Source: Enterovirga sp. (GTDB lineage: Bacteria > Pseudomonadota > Alphaproteobacteria > Rhizobiales > Beijerinckiaceae). From it: a stretch of 43,735 nucleotides of DNA. A program made the translations under genes and the position numbers. Under the pieces are notes generated by a model. It searched no databases. It was not told the DNA's origin and saw nothing but the letters and a program-made list of their open reading frames with translations. The stretch covers positions 1 to 43,735 of the forward strand of contig NZ_JAQGKF010000147.1 in the NCBI RefSeq assembly GCF_028290205.1, given 5' to 3'. How positions within the stretch are numbered: position 1 is the first letter of the stretch; each line of letters starts with the position of its first letter. Positions 28,301-39,156 of this stretch are shown here, piece after piece.

Positions 28301-29514
28301 GCGACTGGCTGGACGCGCCCTGGCCAGAGGTGGCTCTCGCCCTGGCGCTTCTGGCTCTCGCTGCACTCTTGTCCGCATTGCGAATCTGCCTCGCCCGCGC
28401 CTCCCGCAAGGGCAGCATGCTGCGGGCCGCCGCTGCCGGCCTGTCCGGCACCTATGTCCGCGAGGAACTGCCGATCCGGGCCCGCGTGCTCGGCGCCATG
28501 CTGGTCGGCAACATCGTCCTCAATGTGCTCGGCACCGTGTGGCTGACCGGCTCGCTCATCGACTGGGCAGGTCCGGCCGGCTCGCTCTACGCGGTCGCGG
28601 TCGCCTCGGCCTGCATGATCCTGTTCGAGGCGCTGGCCCGGCTCGGTGATCGGGCGGGCTGGACGGAGGCGGCGCTACGCCGCGTCGGTGTCAGACCGGA
28701 TGCCTATGCCGGCATCCTCTCCGCCACGGAGGAGATCCGCGAGCAGGTCGATCTGCTGCATCAGCAGGGCGAGGTGGTGAAGTCCGAGCGGGACATGCTG
28801 GGCGGGCTGCTCGACCTGCGTGAGCTCACGGTGTCGGACGTCATGGTCCACCGCACCAAGATGCGGACCATCGAGGCCGACCTCCCATCGGACGAGATCG
28901 TCCGCGATGTGCTGGCCTCCTCCCACACGCGGCTGCCGGTCTGGCGCGGCACGCCCGACAACATCGTCGGCGTGCTTCATTCGCGCGATCTCCTCCGGGC
29001 CAGCGACGCGGGCCGCGTGCCCGTGGACGTGCTGAGCGTCGCGAGCGCGCCCTGGTTCGTGCCCGACACCACCAGCCTGCGCGACCAGCTCAGCGCCTTC
29101 CTCCTGCGCCGACAGCATGTCGCGCTGGTGGTGGACGAGTACGGGGTCCTGATGGGCCTGCTCACGCTCGAGGACATCCTCGAGGAGATCGTCGGCGACA
29201 TCTCGGACGAGCACGATGTGGCGACCCGGGGCGTGCGGCCGCAGCCGGACGGCTCGATTCTGGTCGACGGCTCGGTGCCAATCCGCGACCTGAACCGGCT
29301 CATGGACTGGTCTCTGCCGGACGAGGAGGCGACCACCGTGGCGGGCCTCGTGATTCACGAGGCCCAGGCGATTCCGGAGGCCGGGCAGCTCTTCACCTTC
29401 CACGGCTACCGGTTCGAGGTCCTGCGACGCGTGCGCAACCGCCTCACCGCGCTCCGCGTGGCCCCCCATAGCCCTGTGGGCCCGGCCGCGCCCACGGACC
29501 GGCCGCGGCCGTAG
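28297..29514 (+). CDS. HlyC/CorC-type CBS-domain protein with degenerate CNNM/DUF21 N-terminus
   Basis: GTG start overlapping the aroB stop. [13 protein letters not shown]...[56 protein letters not shown]. Confidence 0.87.
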   Translation: MSDWLDAPWPEVALALALLALAALLSALRICLARASRKGSMLRAAAAGLSGTYVREELPIRARVLGAMLVGNIVLNVLGTVWLTGSLIDWAGPAGSLYAVAVASACMILFEALARLGDRAGWTEAALRRVGVRPDAYAGILSATEEIREQVDLLHQQGEVVKSERDMLGGLLDLRELTVSDVMVHRTKMRTIEADLPSDEIVRDVLASSHTRLPVWRGTPDNIVGVLHSRDLLRASDAGRVPVDVLSVASAPWFVPDTTSLRDQLSAFLLRRQHVALVVDEYGVLMGLLTLEDILEEIVGDISDEHDVATRGVRPQPDGSILVDGSVPIRDLNRLMDWSLPDEEATTVAGLVIHEAQAIPEAGQLFTFHGYRFEVLRRVRNRLTALRVAPHSPVGPAAPTDRPRP

Positions 29515-29540
29515 CCTGAGCTGCGCCGTGCGCTGCGCCG

Positions 29541-31358
29541 TCAGGCCAAGCTTGCGGCCGGAAGCGCCGGGCCGGCCGGCTCGGCCAAGGGCGGTTCGCC
29601 CCCCGCGCCGACCATGAACTGAGCCCGGGCGAGTTCTGCGAAGCGGCCGTTCTTGGCCACCAGCTCCTCGAAGGTGCCGCTTTCCACGATTCGGCTCGCC
29701 TCGAAGACGAGGATGCGGTCGGCGTTGCGGATGGTTGCGAGCCGGTGCGCGATGACGAAGGTGGTGCGCCCCTTCATGACCTCCTCGAGGGCGACCTGGA
29801 GCTTGCGCTCGGTCGCGGCGTCGAGGGCGCTGGTCGCCTCGTCCAGGATCAGGATGGGCGGGTTCTTGAGGAGCGCCCGGGCGATGGACAGCCGCTGGCG
29901 CTCGCCGCCGGACAGCGAACGGCCGCGCTCGCCGATCACCGAATCGAGCCCCTCCGCCTGGCGCAGGATGAACTCGGAGGCCTGGGCCCGGTCGAGCGCC
30001 TCGCGCATCTCGGCTTCCGTGGCGTCCGGGCGGCCGACCTGGAGGTTCTCCCGGATGGAGCGGGCGAACAGCATGGGCTCCTGGAACACGACCCCGATGT
30101 TGCGGCGGAGCGAGGCCAGGCAGACGTCGCGGATATCGATGCCGTCGATCCGGATCGCGCCCGATTGCGGGTCGAAGGCGCGGTGCAGCAGGCCCAGGGT
30201 GGTCGACTTGCCGGACCCGGTGGCCCCGACGAGCGCCACCGTCTGGCCGGCCTCGGCAGAGAAGGACACGTCGGCGATCGCCGTGCGCTTGCCATCGTAG
30301 GAGAAGGACACGTTCTGGAATTCCACCGCGCCGGCGAAGCGGTCGATGTTCTGGGCGCCCGGCCGGTCATGCACCGTGGGCGAGGTGTCGAGGATCTCGT
30401 AGAACTCCCGGATCTTGGGACCCTGCATGAAAAGCTGGTTCACGAAGCCGACCACCTGCTCCAGCCGCCCGATCAGCATGGTGGCGATGGACATGAACAT
30501 GACGACGTCGCCGATCGTCGCCTTGCCGTTGAGGTTCAGCCACGTCCCGAGAAGGAAGATGGAGGTCACCGTCAGGGTGGCGGAGGCCCGCGTCGCGATG
30601 GAGGCGAGCGCCCACCACGACAGGACCGGCGTCTGGGCGGCCAGGAGCTGGCTGATGGTGCTTCGGAGCTCGCCCGTCTCCTGCTTCACCCGGGTGAATG
30701 ACTGGATGACCGGCACGTTGCCGAGCGCGTCCGAGGCCTGTTCGGCCAGGCGCGAGTGGTAGGTCTCCACCCGTCCCTGCAGCGTCTCCGTCTTGCGCAG
30801 GACCAGCGCGGTCAGGACCGTGAAGACCAGCACCAGGACCACCAGGAGGAGGCCGAGTCGCCAGTTCAGGAGCAGCGTCAGCGGCAAGAGCACGCCCAGG
30901 GAGACGAGGGCCGAGAAATGGTCGCGGAAGAAGCCGAGCCAGAGCCAGGCCATCCCGTTCGACCCCTCCAGCATGACCTTCAGCACCCGGCCGGAATGAG
31001 TCGAGGTGTGAAAGGCGAGGGGCAGTTCGAGCACGTGCTCGAAATAGGTCGCCATGGTGACGAGTCGGCGCCGGTGCGAGAGCCGGTCGGCATGAAGCGC
31101 GACAAGAACGCCCGCCCCGATGGTGAACAGGCCGAATCCGACCCAGGCGGCCAGCAGGGGGAGAAGCGACGTGAAGGTCACCGGTCCGGCCGGGCCCGCC
31201 CCGCCGCCGGTCAGCCGGTCAATGATGCGGCCGAACAGAATCGGTTCGGCAAAGGCCGCGATCGCGAGGCCGATATTGGCCAGCGCCAGCACCGCCCCGA
31301 GCTTCAGGTCGGAGCCGAGCTGGCCGAGCACGCGGACATAGAGTCGGATCAACCACAT
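29541..31358 (-). CDS. ndvA: cyclic beta-1,2-glucan ABC exporter (NdvA-like)
   Basis: TM region [98 protein letters not shown]. Start [12 protein letters not shown] at 31358. Confidence 0.88.
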   Translation of the reverse strand: MWLIRLYVRVLGQLGSDLKLGAVLALANIGLAIAAFAEPILFGRIIDRLTGGGAGPAGPVTFTSLLPLLAAWVGFGLFTIGAGVLVALHADRLSHRRRLVTMATYFEHVLELPLAFHTSTHSGRVLKVMLEGSNGMAWLWLGFFRDHFSALVSLGVLLPLTLLLNWRLGLLLVVLVLVFTVLTALVLRKTETLQGRVETYHSRLAEQASDALGNVPVIQSFTRVKQETGELRSTISQLLAAQTPVLSWWALASIATRASATLTVTSIFLLGTWLNLNGKATIGDVVMFMSIATMLIGRLEQVVGFVNQLFMQGPKIREFYEILDTSPTVHDRPGAQNIDRFAGAVEFQNVSFSYDGKRTAIADVSFSAEAGQTVALVGATGSGKSTTLGLLHRAFDPQSGAIRIDGIDIRDVCLASLRRNIGVVFQEPMLFARSIRENLQVGRPDATEAEMREALDRAQASEFILRQAEGLDSVIGERGRSLSGGERQRLSIARALLKNPPILILDEATSALDAATERKLQVALEEVMKGRTTFVIAHRLATIRNADRILVFEASRIVESGTFEELVAKNGRFAELARAQFMVGAGGEPPLAEPAGPALPAASLA

Positions 31359-31508
31359 CGAAAACAAGCACTCCTCGGCGTGACCATGCCGGGCCACGCC
31401 CGGGGCTTCAAGCTGAGCGGCCGCTGTGGCCGCAATGGCCGGCCAGGGCGCGCGAACCGGCGGGGAGGGCGGGATGCTCCGATGGCCTGTGCTCGCCAGT
31501 ACACGTCG

Positions 31509-31537
31509 TTGACTTGGCTCTCGCAAATCCCTACATG
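31509..31537 (+). promoter_or_regulatory. putative promoter of the rpsM operon
   Basis: TTGACT (31509-31514), 17-bp spacer, TACATG (31532-31537; CTACAT resembles the alphaproteobacterial CTATAT -10). Confidence 0.55.
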
Positions 31538-31574
31538 CGGCCCGTCAACCGAGCTGTCTCATGCGGCCGCGCGT

Positions 31575-31591
31575 CGCTCCCGGGGGGAGCG
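31575..31591 (+). promoter_or_regulatory. hairpin in rpsM 5' UTR
   Basis: CGCTCCC-GGG-GGGAGCG, perfect 7-bp stem, within the predicted 5' UTR. Confidence 0.5.
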
Positions 31592-31678
31592 TCGACGCGA
31601 TGTCTGTGCTGAGATATCCGCCTCGGTCGAACCGAATAGAGATCACAGGCTGGGCACTCCGGCCGAGGAGAGGTGGAC

Positions 31679-32047
31679 GTGGCCCGTATTGCAGGCGTCA
31701 ACATCCCGACCAACAAGCGTGTCGTTATCGCGCTTCAGTATATTCATGGCATCGGGGCCAAGAAGGCTGGGGAAATCGTCGAAAAGGTTTCGATCCCGGC
31801 CGAGCGTCGCGTCAATCAGCTCACGGACGCGGAAGTGCTGCAGATCCGTGAGACGATCGACCGCGACTACCAGGTCGAAGGCGACCTGCGGCGCGAGGTG
31901 TCGATGAACATCAAGCGGCTCATGGATCTCGGTTGCTACCGGGGCCTCCGGCACCGTCGCAACCTGCCGGTCCGCGGCCAGCGCACGCACACCAACGCCC
32001 GCACCCGCAAGGGCAAGTCGAAGCCGATCGCCGGCAAGAAGAAGTAA
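31679..32047 (+). CDS. rpsM: 30S ribosomal protein S13
   Basis: (V/M)[32 protein letters not shown]...[29 protein letters not shown] start 31679 chosen over 31673 from homolog length and SD spacing. Confidence 0.97.
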   Translation: MARIAGVNIPTNKRVVIALQYIHGIGAKKAGEIVEKVSIPAERRVNQLTDAEVLQIRETIDRDYQVEGDLRREVSMNIKRLMDLGCYRGLRHRRNLPVRGQRTHTNARTRKGKSKPIAGKKK

Positions 32048-32048
32048 T

Positions 32049-32184
32049 CTGCCGCGGCCCAGCCGCGGCAGGTCAGCCTCGGGCCTGGCCCGAGGAGCGC
32101 TCTCCAGCGCCGAACCCCGACCATCGGGGTAGCCGGGACGACCCGGCGAGGCGCGGGAGGGTTCAACGGGCCGGCTCAGCCGGC
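32049..32184 (+). repeat. cluster of five consecutive hairpins in the rpsM-rpsK spacer
   Basis: CTGCCGCGGC-CCA-GCCGCGGCAG (32049-32071); CCTCGGG-CCTGG-CCCGAGG (32077-32095); ACCCCGA-CCA-TCGGGGT (32114-32130); GCCGGG-ACGA-CCCGGC (32132-32147); GCCGGC-TCA-GCCGGC (32170-32184). Confidence 0.75.
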
Positions 32185-32240
32185 TGATCACCTCCACATC
32201 CCGAGCGCCTGGCACCACGGGCGCGCCCGAAGGATCGAAA

Positions 32241-32630
32241 ATGGCCAAGGAAACTGTCCGCGTCCGCCGTCGCGAGCGCAAGAACATCGTGTCGGGCGTC
32301 GCGCATGTGCACGCCTCGTTCAACAACACGATGATCACCATCACGGATGCGCAGGGGAACACCATTTCCTGGTCGTCGGCCGGCTCGATGGGCTTCAAGG
32401 GCTCCCGCAAGTCCACTCCCTACGCCGCCCAGGTGGCGGCCGAGGACGCGGCCCGCAAGGCCTCGGAACACGGCATGCGGACGCTCGAGGTCGAGGTGTC
32501 GGGCCCCGGCTCCGGTCGCGAATCGGCCCTGCGGGCCCTCCAGGCCACCGGCTTCACCGTGACCTCGATCCGTGACGTGACGCCGATCCCGCATAACGGG
32601 TGCCGGCCGCGGAAGCGTCGCCGCGTCTGA
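32241..32630 (+). CDS. rpsK: 30S ribosomal protein S11
   Basis: [55 protein letters not shown]...[14 protein letters not shown]. Confidence 0.98.
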   Translation: MAKETVRVRRRERKNIVSGVAHVHASFNNTMITITDAQGNTISWSSAGSMGFKGSRKSTPYAAQVAAEDAARKASEHGMRTLEVEVSGPGSGRESALRALQATGFTVTSIRDVTPIPHNGCRPRKRRRV

Positions 32631-32739
32631 GTCGACGCCGTGCCCGGCCACCGCTTGGCCCGGCGCATGATTGTCCACGCGACCCAGCGGGGCGCGGCCA
32701 AGGCCGCCGCTCCGCGATCGCCGTCCGAGAGGTAGGCCC

Positions 32740-33756
32740 GTGATACAGAAAAACTGGAAAGAGCTGATCAAGCCCAGCAAGCTCGAGGTTGCTCAGAGCG
32801 AGGATCCGAAGCGCGTCGCCACGATGGTGGCCGAGCCGCTCGAGCGGGGCTTCGGCACGACGCTCGGCAACGCCCTGCGCCGCGTGCTGCTGTCGTCGCT
32901 CCAGGGCGCCGCGGTCACCTCCGTCCATATCGATGGCGTGCTGCACGAGTTCTCGTCGATCCCGGGCGTCCGGGAGGACGTCACCGACATCGTGCTGAAC
33001 GTGAAGACGATCTCGATCCGCATGCAGGGCGACACGGCCAAGCGCCTGACGCTGCGCAAGACGGGTCCGGGCGCGGTCACGGCTGGCGACATCAACACCA
33101 CCGGCGACATTCAGGTCCTCAACCCCGAACTCGTGCTCTGCACGCTGGACGAGGGCGCGGAGATCCGGATGGAGTTCACCGTGATGTCGGGCAAGGGCTA
33201 TGTCCCGTCCGAGCGCAATCGGCCCGAGGACGCGCCGATCGGGCTGATTCCGGTCGACAGCCTGTTCTCGCCGGTCCGCAAGGTGTCCTACCGGGTCGAG
33301 AACACCCGCGAGGGTCAGATTCTCGACTACGACAAGCTCACCATGACGGTGGAGACCAACGGCGCGGTCACGCCGGAGGACGCGGTGGCCTATGCCGCCC
33401 GGATCATCCAGGACCAGCTCTCGGTGTTCGTGAACTTCGAGGAGCCCCGCCGCGAAGAGGCACAGACCCTCGCACCGCAGCTGCCCTTCAACCCGGCGCT
33501 GCTCAAGAAGGTGGACGAGCTCGAGCTGTCGGTCCGTTCGGCGAACTGCCTGAAGAACGACAACATCGTCTACATCGGCGACCTTATCCAGAAGTCCGAG
33601 GGCGAGATGCTGCGGACCCCGAACTTCGGCCGCAAGTCGCTGAACGAGATCAAGGAAGTGCTCGCCGGGATGGGCCTGCACCTCGGCATGGAAGTGCCGG
33701 GCTGGCCGCCGGAGAACATCGAAGATCTCGCGAAGCGCTTCGAGGAACATTACTGA
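32740..33756 (+). CDS. rpoA: DNA-directed RNA polymerase subunit alpha
   Basis: [17 protein letters not shown]...[58 protein letters not shown] start. Confidence 0.98.
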   Translation: MIQKNWKELIKPSKLEVAQSEDPKRVATMVAEPLERGFGTTLGNALRRVLLSSLQGAAVTSVHIDGVLHEFSSIPGVREDVTDIVLNVKTISIRMQGDTAKRLTLRKTGPGAVTAGDINTTGDIQVLNPELVLCTLDEGAEIRMEFTVMSGKGYVPSERNRPEDAPIGLIPVDSLFSPVRKVSYRVENTREGQILDYDKLTMTVETNGAVTPEDAVAYAARIIQDQLSVFVNFEEPRREEAQTLAPQLPFNPALLKKVDELELSVRSANCLKNDNIVYIGDLIQKSEGEMLRTPNFGRKSLNEIKEVLAGMGLHLGMEVPGWPPENIEDLAKRFEEHY

Positions 33757-33883
33757 GCGACGGCGCCTTCGGGCGCCTCGTGATCTGATCTGGGGCCGGC
33801 GCAGTCCGGCCATGACGTCTCAAGACCCAGAAGAGCACGGCCGTACCTTGGCACGGCGGCCGCGATAACCAGGAGAGCCACCT

Positions 33884-34306
33884 ATGCGTCACGGATTCCG
33901 GGGCCGGCGTTTCAACCGCACGCCCGAGCACCGCAAGGCGATGTTCGCCAACATGTCGGCCGCGCTGATCAAGCACGAGCAGATCATCACCACCCTGCCC
34001 AAGGCCAAGGACCTGCGTCCCGTGGTCGAGAAGCTGATCACGCTCGGCAAGCGCGGCGACCTTCACGCCCGCCGCAACGCCATGTCGGAGCTGCGCGACG
34101 CAGCCATGGTCAAGAAGCTCTTCGACGTGCTCGGCCCCCGCTACAAGGCGCGGCCCGGCGGGTATTGCCGCGTGCTCAAGGCGGGCTTCCGCCAGGGCGA
34201 CAACGCCCCGATGGCCGTGATCGAGTTCGTGGACCGCGACGTGGACGCGAAGGGCAAGGATTCCGGTCCGTCCCAGAGCACCGAAGCGGCAGAGGCCGAG
34301 GCCTGA
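33884..34306 (+). CDS. rplQ: 50S ribosomal protein L17
   Basis: [56 protein letters not shown]. Confidence 0.98.
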   Translation: MRHGFRGRRFNRTPEHRKAMFANMSAALIKHEQIITTLPKAKDLRPVVEKLITLGKRGDLHARRNAMSELRDAAMVKKLFDVLGPRYKARPGGYCRVLKAGFRQGDNAPMAVIEFVDRDVDAKGKDSGPSQSTEAAEAEA

Positions 34307-34336
34307 GCCGCGCGCTCGGACCTGATTGACGACCCA

Positions 34337-34357
34337 GGGCGGCTTCGGCCGCCCTTT
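34337..34357 (+). terminator. Rho-independent terminator after rplQ
   Basis: GGGCGGC-TTCG-GCCGCCC-TTT: 7-bp GC stem closed by a UUCG tetraloop and a short T run, 31 nt after the rplQ stop. Confidence 0.75.
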
Positions 34358-34383
34358 GCATGTCCGGCCGCCTCCGGACCGGA

Positions 34384-34845
34384 TCAGCCGGCGAGCCGCT
34401 GGAGCGAGCGCTGCTGCTCGATCTCCTGGCCCTGCAGATCCACGGCCAGGGCCACCACCGTCGATGCTGTCACCTGGGTCGGGTCGAGCGCGCCCGAGAT
34501 GCCGTGGCGCAGGTAGATCTCGCGCTGGTCGAGATTGAGCATCGCGGCGCCCATGGACCAGCTCGGAAAGGTCCGGGCCGGGATGTCGCGCAGCGCCAAC
34601 AGGGTCACGTCCGCGTGGCGCGGGTCCTTCCCGATCCGCTCGTAGGTCGCCAGAACAGCGCGGCGTTCCCCCTCGACCACCTGAAAGAACCAGGTCCGGT
34701 CGAACAGCAGGAACCCGGTCAGACCGGTCTCGGCGTTGTTGCGGCGCGAACTCGCCAGGATCGCCCGAAGCATGTCGAGCTGGGGGCGGCCGCTGGCCGG
34801 GGCCAGCCGATTGCGGCTGTGATAGACGATCTGAACCAGCGGCAT
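34384..34845 (-). CDS. single-domain BLUF (blue-light, FAD) photoreceptor protein
   Basis: VQIVYHSRN (flavin Tyr), ILASSRRNNAETGLTGFLLFDRTWFFQVVEGE (Asn and Gln positions), FPSWSMGAAML. Start MPLVQIVYHSR at 34845. Confidence 0.85.
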   Translation of the reverse strand: MPLVQIVYHSRNRLAPASGRPQLDMLRAILASSRRNNAETGLTGFLLFDRTWFFQVVEGERRAVLATYERIGKDPRHADVTLLALRDIPARTFPSWSMGAAMLNLDQREIYLRHGISGALDPTQVTASTVVALAVDLQGQEIEQQRSLQRLAG

Positions 34846-35003
34846 GGAGCTTTCCCCGAAACAGCGGGAGCCTCGGGCCTTCGGCTTAACGGCTGCATAA
34901 AGGACAGCCGGTACAGCTTTCACGACCGCGCGACCTTGGAACCGGACAGAGTTCGTCTTCCGGAATCTGCCCGAGCTTGGCGGCGGCAGAGGTCTCGTCG
35001 CTG

Positions 35004-36236
35004 ATGCGGGTCGTCATCCTGGCTGATTTCGCGCAGCCGTCCGGCGGGGCCCAGATGGTGGCGATCGAATCCGCCGTCGCGCTCCGCCGTCTCGGGCTGC
35101 CGGTCACCTACATCCAGGGCGTGGCCAGCCGGGCCGATCCGCGCCTCAGGGAGGCCGGCGTCGAGGTGGTGTCGCTCGACCTCGCCGATGTCTGGTCGCT
35201 CCCCGCAGCTCGGGCCGCGGCCGCCGGCATCTGGAACCGTCTCGCGGCGCGCCGTCTCGCGGCGGCCCTGGCGAATCTGCCGCCTGGGCCGGCCGTGCTG
35301 CACCTGCACCAGTGGACGCGATCCCTGTCCCCCGCGGTGCTGCCGGTGCTGTCGCGCTCGCCGCACCCGCTGGTTCTAACCCTGCACGACTATTTCGCGG
35401 CCTGTCCGAACGGGGTCTATTACCGCTTCGACCGGGGCGAACCGTGCGGGCTGGTGCCGCTCTCCGCCTCCTGCCTCCTGGCCCCCTGCGATCCGCGCTC
35501 AGGTCGGCACAAGGCCGTGCGGGTGGTCAGGACGGCGGCGACCCGGGCTTGCCTTCGGGGCGCGCGCTTCGACGTGATCCACGTCTCCGACCGGGGACGG
35601 GACACGGTGGCGCCCTTCCTGCCGGCCGGCCTCACCCAGCACCGCATCGACAACCCCGTCGCGGCCGAGCGCGGGCCGCCGGCTCAGATCGCGTCCGACA
35701 GCCGCATCGCCTATCTGGGCCGACTCACGCGGGAGAAGGGGGCCGACCTCGTCGCGGCCGCGGGCCGGGCGGCCGGCATGCCGGCGCTGTTCGTCGGCGA
35801 AGGGCCTGCCGAGGCCGAGATTCGCCGGCTCGATCCCGACAGCACCCTGATGGGGTGGCGGTCCCGCGCGGAGGTCGATGCCTTGCTTCGCGGCGGCGCC
35901 GTGCGGGCCGTCGTGGCCCCGTCCCGGTGGTACGAGACGGGCCCGCTCACCGTGTACGAATCGCTGGCGGCCGGCATCCCCGTGATCGCCTCGGCCCGCT
36001 CCGGTGCGGCCGAGAAGGTGCGGCACGGCCGGACGGGGTTCGTGGTCGAGCCGGACGTGGAGGCGGTCGCGTCAGCCTTCGCGGCGCTGAGGGACCCCCG
36101 CGTCGCCCGCGAGATGGGCCGGGAGGCGGCCCGCCGCTACTGGGAGGCACCGCTCGATCCGGCCACCCATGCCGGCCGTCTGGTCGCGCTCTACGACGCC
36201 ATGCTGGCCCGCCCCGCCACGGCGCGGGCCGCCTGA
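35004..36236 (+). CDS. glycosyltransferase family 4-like protein
   Basis: [96 protein letters not shown]. Confidence 0.9.
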   Translation: MRVVILADFAQPSGGAQMVAIESAVALRRLGLPVTYIQGVASRADPRLREAGVEVVSLDLADVWSLPAARAAAAGIWNRLAARRLAAALANLPPGPAVLHLHQWTRSLSPAVLPVLSRSPHPLVLTLHDYFAACPNGVYYRFDRGEPCGLVPLSASCLLAPCDPRSGRHKAVRVVRTAATRACLRGARFDVIHVSDRGRDTVAPFLPAGLTQHRIDNPVAAERGPPAQIASDSRIAYLGRLTREKGADLVAAAGRAAGMPALFVGEGPAEAEIRRLDPDSTLMGWRSRAEVDALLRGGAVRAVVAPSRWYETGPLTVYESLAAGIPVIASARSGAAEKVRHGRTGFVVEPDVEAVASAFAALRDPRVAREMGREAARRYWEAPLDPATHAGRLVALYDAMLARPATARAA

Positions 36237-36317
36237 CCTGGGCCGGCGGCACCGACCCTTTTCGGCGCGCCCGTCCCGGCCCATAACCCGGCCCCGCGCG
36301 CCGACCGGATCCTGCCC

Positions 36318-37733
36318 ATGCGAATCGTCACCCTCGCCGTCGCTGCCCTGACGCTGACCGCCTGGCCCGGCCTCACGCAGGCCCAGAACCGGGCCGCCGA
36401 GGCGCCCCGCGCGGTGCCGCAGGGCGCGGCTGAAATCCAGCTCTCCTTCGCGCCCGTGGTGCGCGGTGCCGCCGGCTCCGTGGTCAACGTGTACGGGGCG
36501 CGGGTGGAGAAGAACCGCCGCATGGCGGTGATGGACGAGTTCTTCCGCCGCTTCTTCGGCGAGCAGGCTCCCAACATGGCGCCCGATCGGACGCAGCGCT
36601 CGCTCGGATCGGGCGTCATCGTCGACCCGTCGGGCCTGGTTGTGACCAACCACCACGTCATCGAGAACATGACGGAGGTGAAGGTGGCGTTGTCCGACCG
36701 TCGCGAGGTGGAAGCCGAGATCATCCTGCGCGATCCGCGCGCCGATCTCGCCGTGCTCAAGCTGAAGGGGAAGGGGAGCTACCGGGCCATCGACATCGGC
36801 GATGCCGACGCCCTCGAGGTCGGCGACCTCGTCCTCGCCATCGGCAACCCGTTCGGCGTCGGCCAGACGGTGACCCAGGGCATCGTGTCCGGCCTCGCCC
36901 GCACCAATGTCGGGGTCACCGATTACGGCTACTTCATCCAGACGGACGCGGCCATCAACCCGGGCAATTCCGGCGGTGCCCTGGTCGACATGCGGGGCCG
37001 GCTGGTCGGGATCAACTCGGCCATCTTTTCGCAATCCGGCGGCAGCGTCGGCATCGGCTTCGCGATCCCGGCCAACATGGTGCGGGCCGTGGTGGCCTCG
37101 GCCAAGGCCGGGTCGAAGACCATGCAGCGGCCCTGGCTCGGCGCTTCGCTGCAGCGGGTCAGCCCCGACATCGCCGAGGGGCTCGGGCTCGACCCGCCGA
37201 CCGGCGCCCTCGTGGTGGCCGTGCGGGAGCGCAGCCCGGCGGAGGCGGCGGGGCTGAAGCGTGGCGACGTGATCCTCGACGTCGACGGCAAGGCCGTCGA
37301 CGATCCGGATGCCTTCGGTTGGCGCTTCGCCCTCAAGGGGATCGACGGCGAGGCCCCCGTCGGCGTCAACCGGGGCGGCACCCGTCACACCCTGACCGTG
37401 AAGCTGCAGGGCCCGCCCGAAATCCCGGCGCGCGACCCCGTCTCGCCGCGCGGCCGCACGCCGTTCACTGGCGGCACCTTCGCCAACATCTCCCCCGCCG
37501 TCGCCGACGAGATGCGGCTCGACGTTTCCGAGGGCGTCGTTGTGGCCGAGGTCGAGGAGGGCACCGCGGCCGAGCGGGTTGGCCTGCAGAAGGGCGACGT
37601 GGTGCTGGCCATCAACAACGAGCGCATGGTCTCGACGCGCGAACTGGAGCGCACAATCCGGGCCGGCGCCAATGTGTGGCAGGTCACCATCAACCGCGGC
37701 GGCCAGGTGCTGACCAGCGTGTTCGGCGGCTGA
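36318..37733 (+). CDS. periplasmic DegP/HtrA-type serine protease with two PDZ domains
   Basis: Signal peptide; catalytic [11 protein letters not shown] (His), RADLAVLKL (Asp), [12 protein letters not shown] (Ser); two PDZ-like regions. Confidence 0.93.
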   Translation: MRIVTLAVAALTLTAWPGLTQAQNRAAEAPRAVPQGAAEIQLSFAPVVRGAAGSVVNVYGARVEKNRRMAVMDEFFRRFFGEQAPNMAPDRTQRSLGSGVIVDPSGLVVTNHHVIENMTEVKVALSDRREVEAEIILRDPRADLAVLKLKGKGSYRAIDIGDADALEVGDLVLAIGNPFGVGQTVTQGIVSGLARTNVGVTDYGYFIQTDAAINPGNSGGALVDMRGRLVGINSAIFSQSGGSVGIGFAIPANMVRAVVASAKAGSKTMQRPWLGASLQRVSPDIAEGLGLDPPTGALVVAVRERSPAEAAGLKRGDVILDVDGKAVDDPDAFGWRFALKGIDGEAPVGVNRGGTRHTLTVKLQGPPEIPARDPVSPRGRTPFTGGTFANISPAVADEMRLDVSEGVVVAEVEEGTAAERVGLQKGDVVLAINNERMVSTRELERTIRAGANVWQVTINRGGQVLTSVFGG

Positions 37734-37821
37734 GCCGCGCGGCGCGCGGCGCCGCGCGCCGGGTCGGGAAACGGCGTAAGGATCCGGTCGCACGACCCCG
37801 GGTCGCAGTCGAGGACCAAGC

Positions 37822-39129
37822 ATGCCGGACCTGTTCGCCGCGGCGCGGCTCGATGAGGACGTGCCGCGGCCGCTGGCCGACCGGCTGCGGCCGCGGGTGC
37901 TGGCCGAGGTGGTTGGCCAGGACCACCTCGTCGGCCCGCACGGGGCCCTGACCCGCCTGATCGAGGCGGGGTCGATGGGCTCCCTCGTCTTCTGGGGTCC
38001 GCCCGGCACCGGCAAGACCACGGTGGCCCGGCTCTTGGCCGGCGAGACCAAGCTTCATTTCGAGCAGATCTCGGCCATCTTCTCCGGCGTCGCCGATCTG
38101 AAGAAGATCTTCGAGGCTGCACGGGGGCGTCGCGCCTCGGGGCAGGGCACCCTGCTGTTCGTGGACGAGATCCACCGGTTCAATCGCGCCCAGCTCGACG
38201 CCTTCCTGCCCGTGATGGAGGACGGCACCGTGACGCTGATCGGCGCCACGACCGAGAATCCCTCGTTTGAGCTGAATGCGGCGCTTCTGTCGCGGGCTCG
38301 CGTGATGGTGTTTCGAGGGCTGGACGGGGACGCCATCGCGCAGCTCCTGGCCCGGGCCGAGGAGGCGGAGGGCCGGCCCTTGCCGCTCGACGGGGAGGCC
38401 CGCCTCTCGCTCGCCCGCATGGCGGATGGCGACGGCCGCGCCGCCCTGACCCTCGCCGAAGAGGTCTGGCGCTCAGCTAAACCGGGCGAGGTGTTCGGGC
38501 AGGAGGCGCTGGGCGAGATCGTGCAGCGCCGGGCGCCGATCTACGACAAGGCGCAGGAGGGGCATTACAACCTGATCTCGGCGCTTCACAAGACGATCCG
38601 GGGCTCGGATCCGGATGCCGCCCTGTACTACCTGGCCCGCATGCTGGATGGCGGCGAGGACCGGCTCTTCATCGCCCGCCGGCTGGTGCGGGCGGCCGTG
38701 GAGGACATCGGCATGGCCGATCCGGAGGCGCTGGCCGTCGCCAATGCGGCCAAGGACGCCTACGACTTCCTCGGCTCGCCGGAGGGCGAACTCGCCCTGG
38801 CCCAGGCGACGGTCTACCTGGCGACCGCGCCGAAATCGAACGCCGTCTACACGGCCTTCAAGGCCGCCATGGCGGCCGCCAAGGAGCACGGCTCCCTGAT
38901 GCCGCCCCGCACCATCCTGAACGCCCCTACCAAGCTCATGAAGAGCATCGGCTATGGCGCGACCTACCGCTACGACCACGACGAGCCCGACGCCTTTTCC
39001 GGGCAGGATTATTGGCCGGAGAAGCTCGGCCGGCAGCGTTTTTACGAGCCGACTGGACGCGGGCTGGAGGCCCGCATCGGCGAGCGACTGCAGCGCTGGC
39101 GCCGGCTGCGCGAGGAGCGCGGCGAATAG
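37822..39129 (+). CDS. rarA: replication-associated recombination protein A (RarA/MgsA AAA+ ATPase)
   Basis: [93 protein letters not shown]. Confidence 0.95.
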   Translation: MPDLFAAARLDEDVPRPLADRLRPRVLAEVVGQDHLVGPHGALTRLIEAGSMGSLVFWGPPGTGKTTVARLLAGETKLHFEQISAIFSGVADLKKIFEAARGRRASGQGTLLFVDEIHRFNRAQLDAFLPVMEDGTVTLIGATTENPSFELNAALLSRARVMVFRGLDGDAIAQLLARAEEAEGRPLPLDGEARLSLARMADGDGRAALTLAEEVWRSAKPGEVFGQEALGEIVQRRAPIYDKAQEGHYNLISALHKTIRGSDPDAALYYLARMLDGGEDRLFIARRLVRAAVEDIGMADPEALAVANAAKDAYDFLGSPEGELALAQATVYLATAPKSNAVYTAFKAAMAAAKEHGSLMPPRTILNAPTKLMKSIGYGATYRYDHDEPDAFSGQDYWPEKLGRQRFYEPTGRGLEARIGERLQRWRRLREERGE

Positions 39130-39156
39130 GCTTGGCGGCCCGCCCCGGCCCGGGCC

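Noticed and set aside
29515-29541. CTGCGCCGT direct repeat and GCCTGA/TCAGGC inverted repeat between hlyC-like gene and ndvA
   Set aside because: Short, no T-tract, and lies at the convergent gene ends in very GC-rich sequence; could be chance.
36072-38051. 659-aa minus-strand ORF opposite the HtrA and rarA genes
   Set aside because: Antisense shadow ORF; no family signature.
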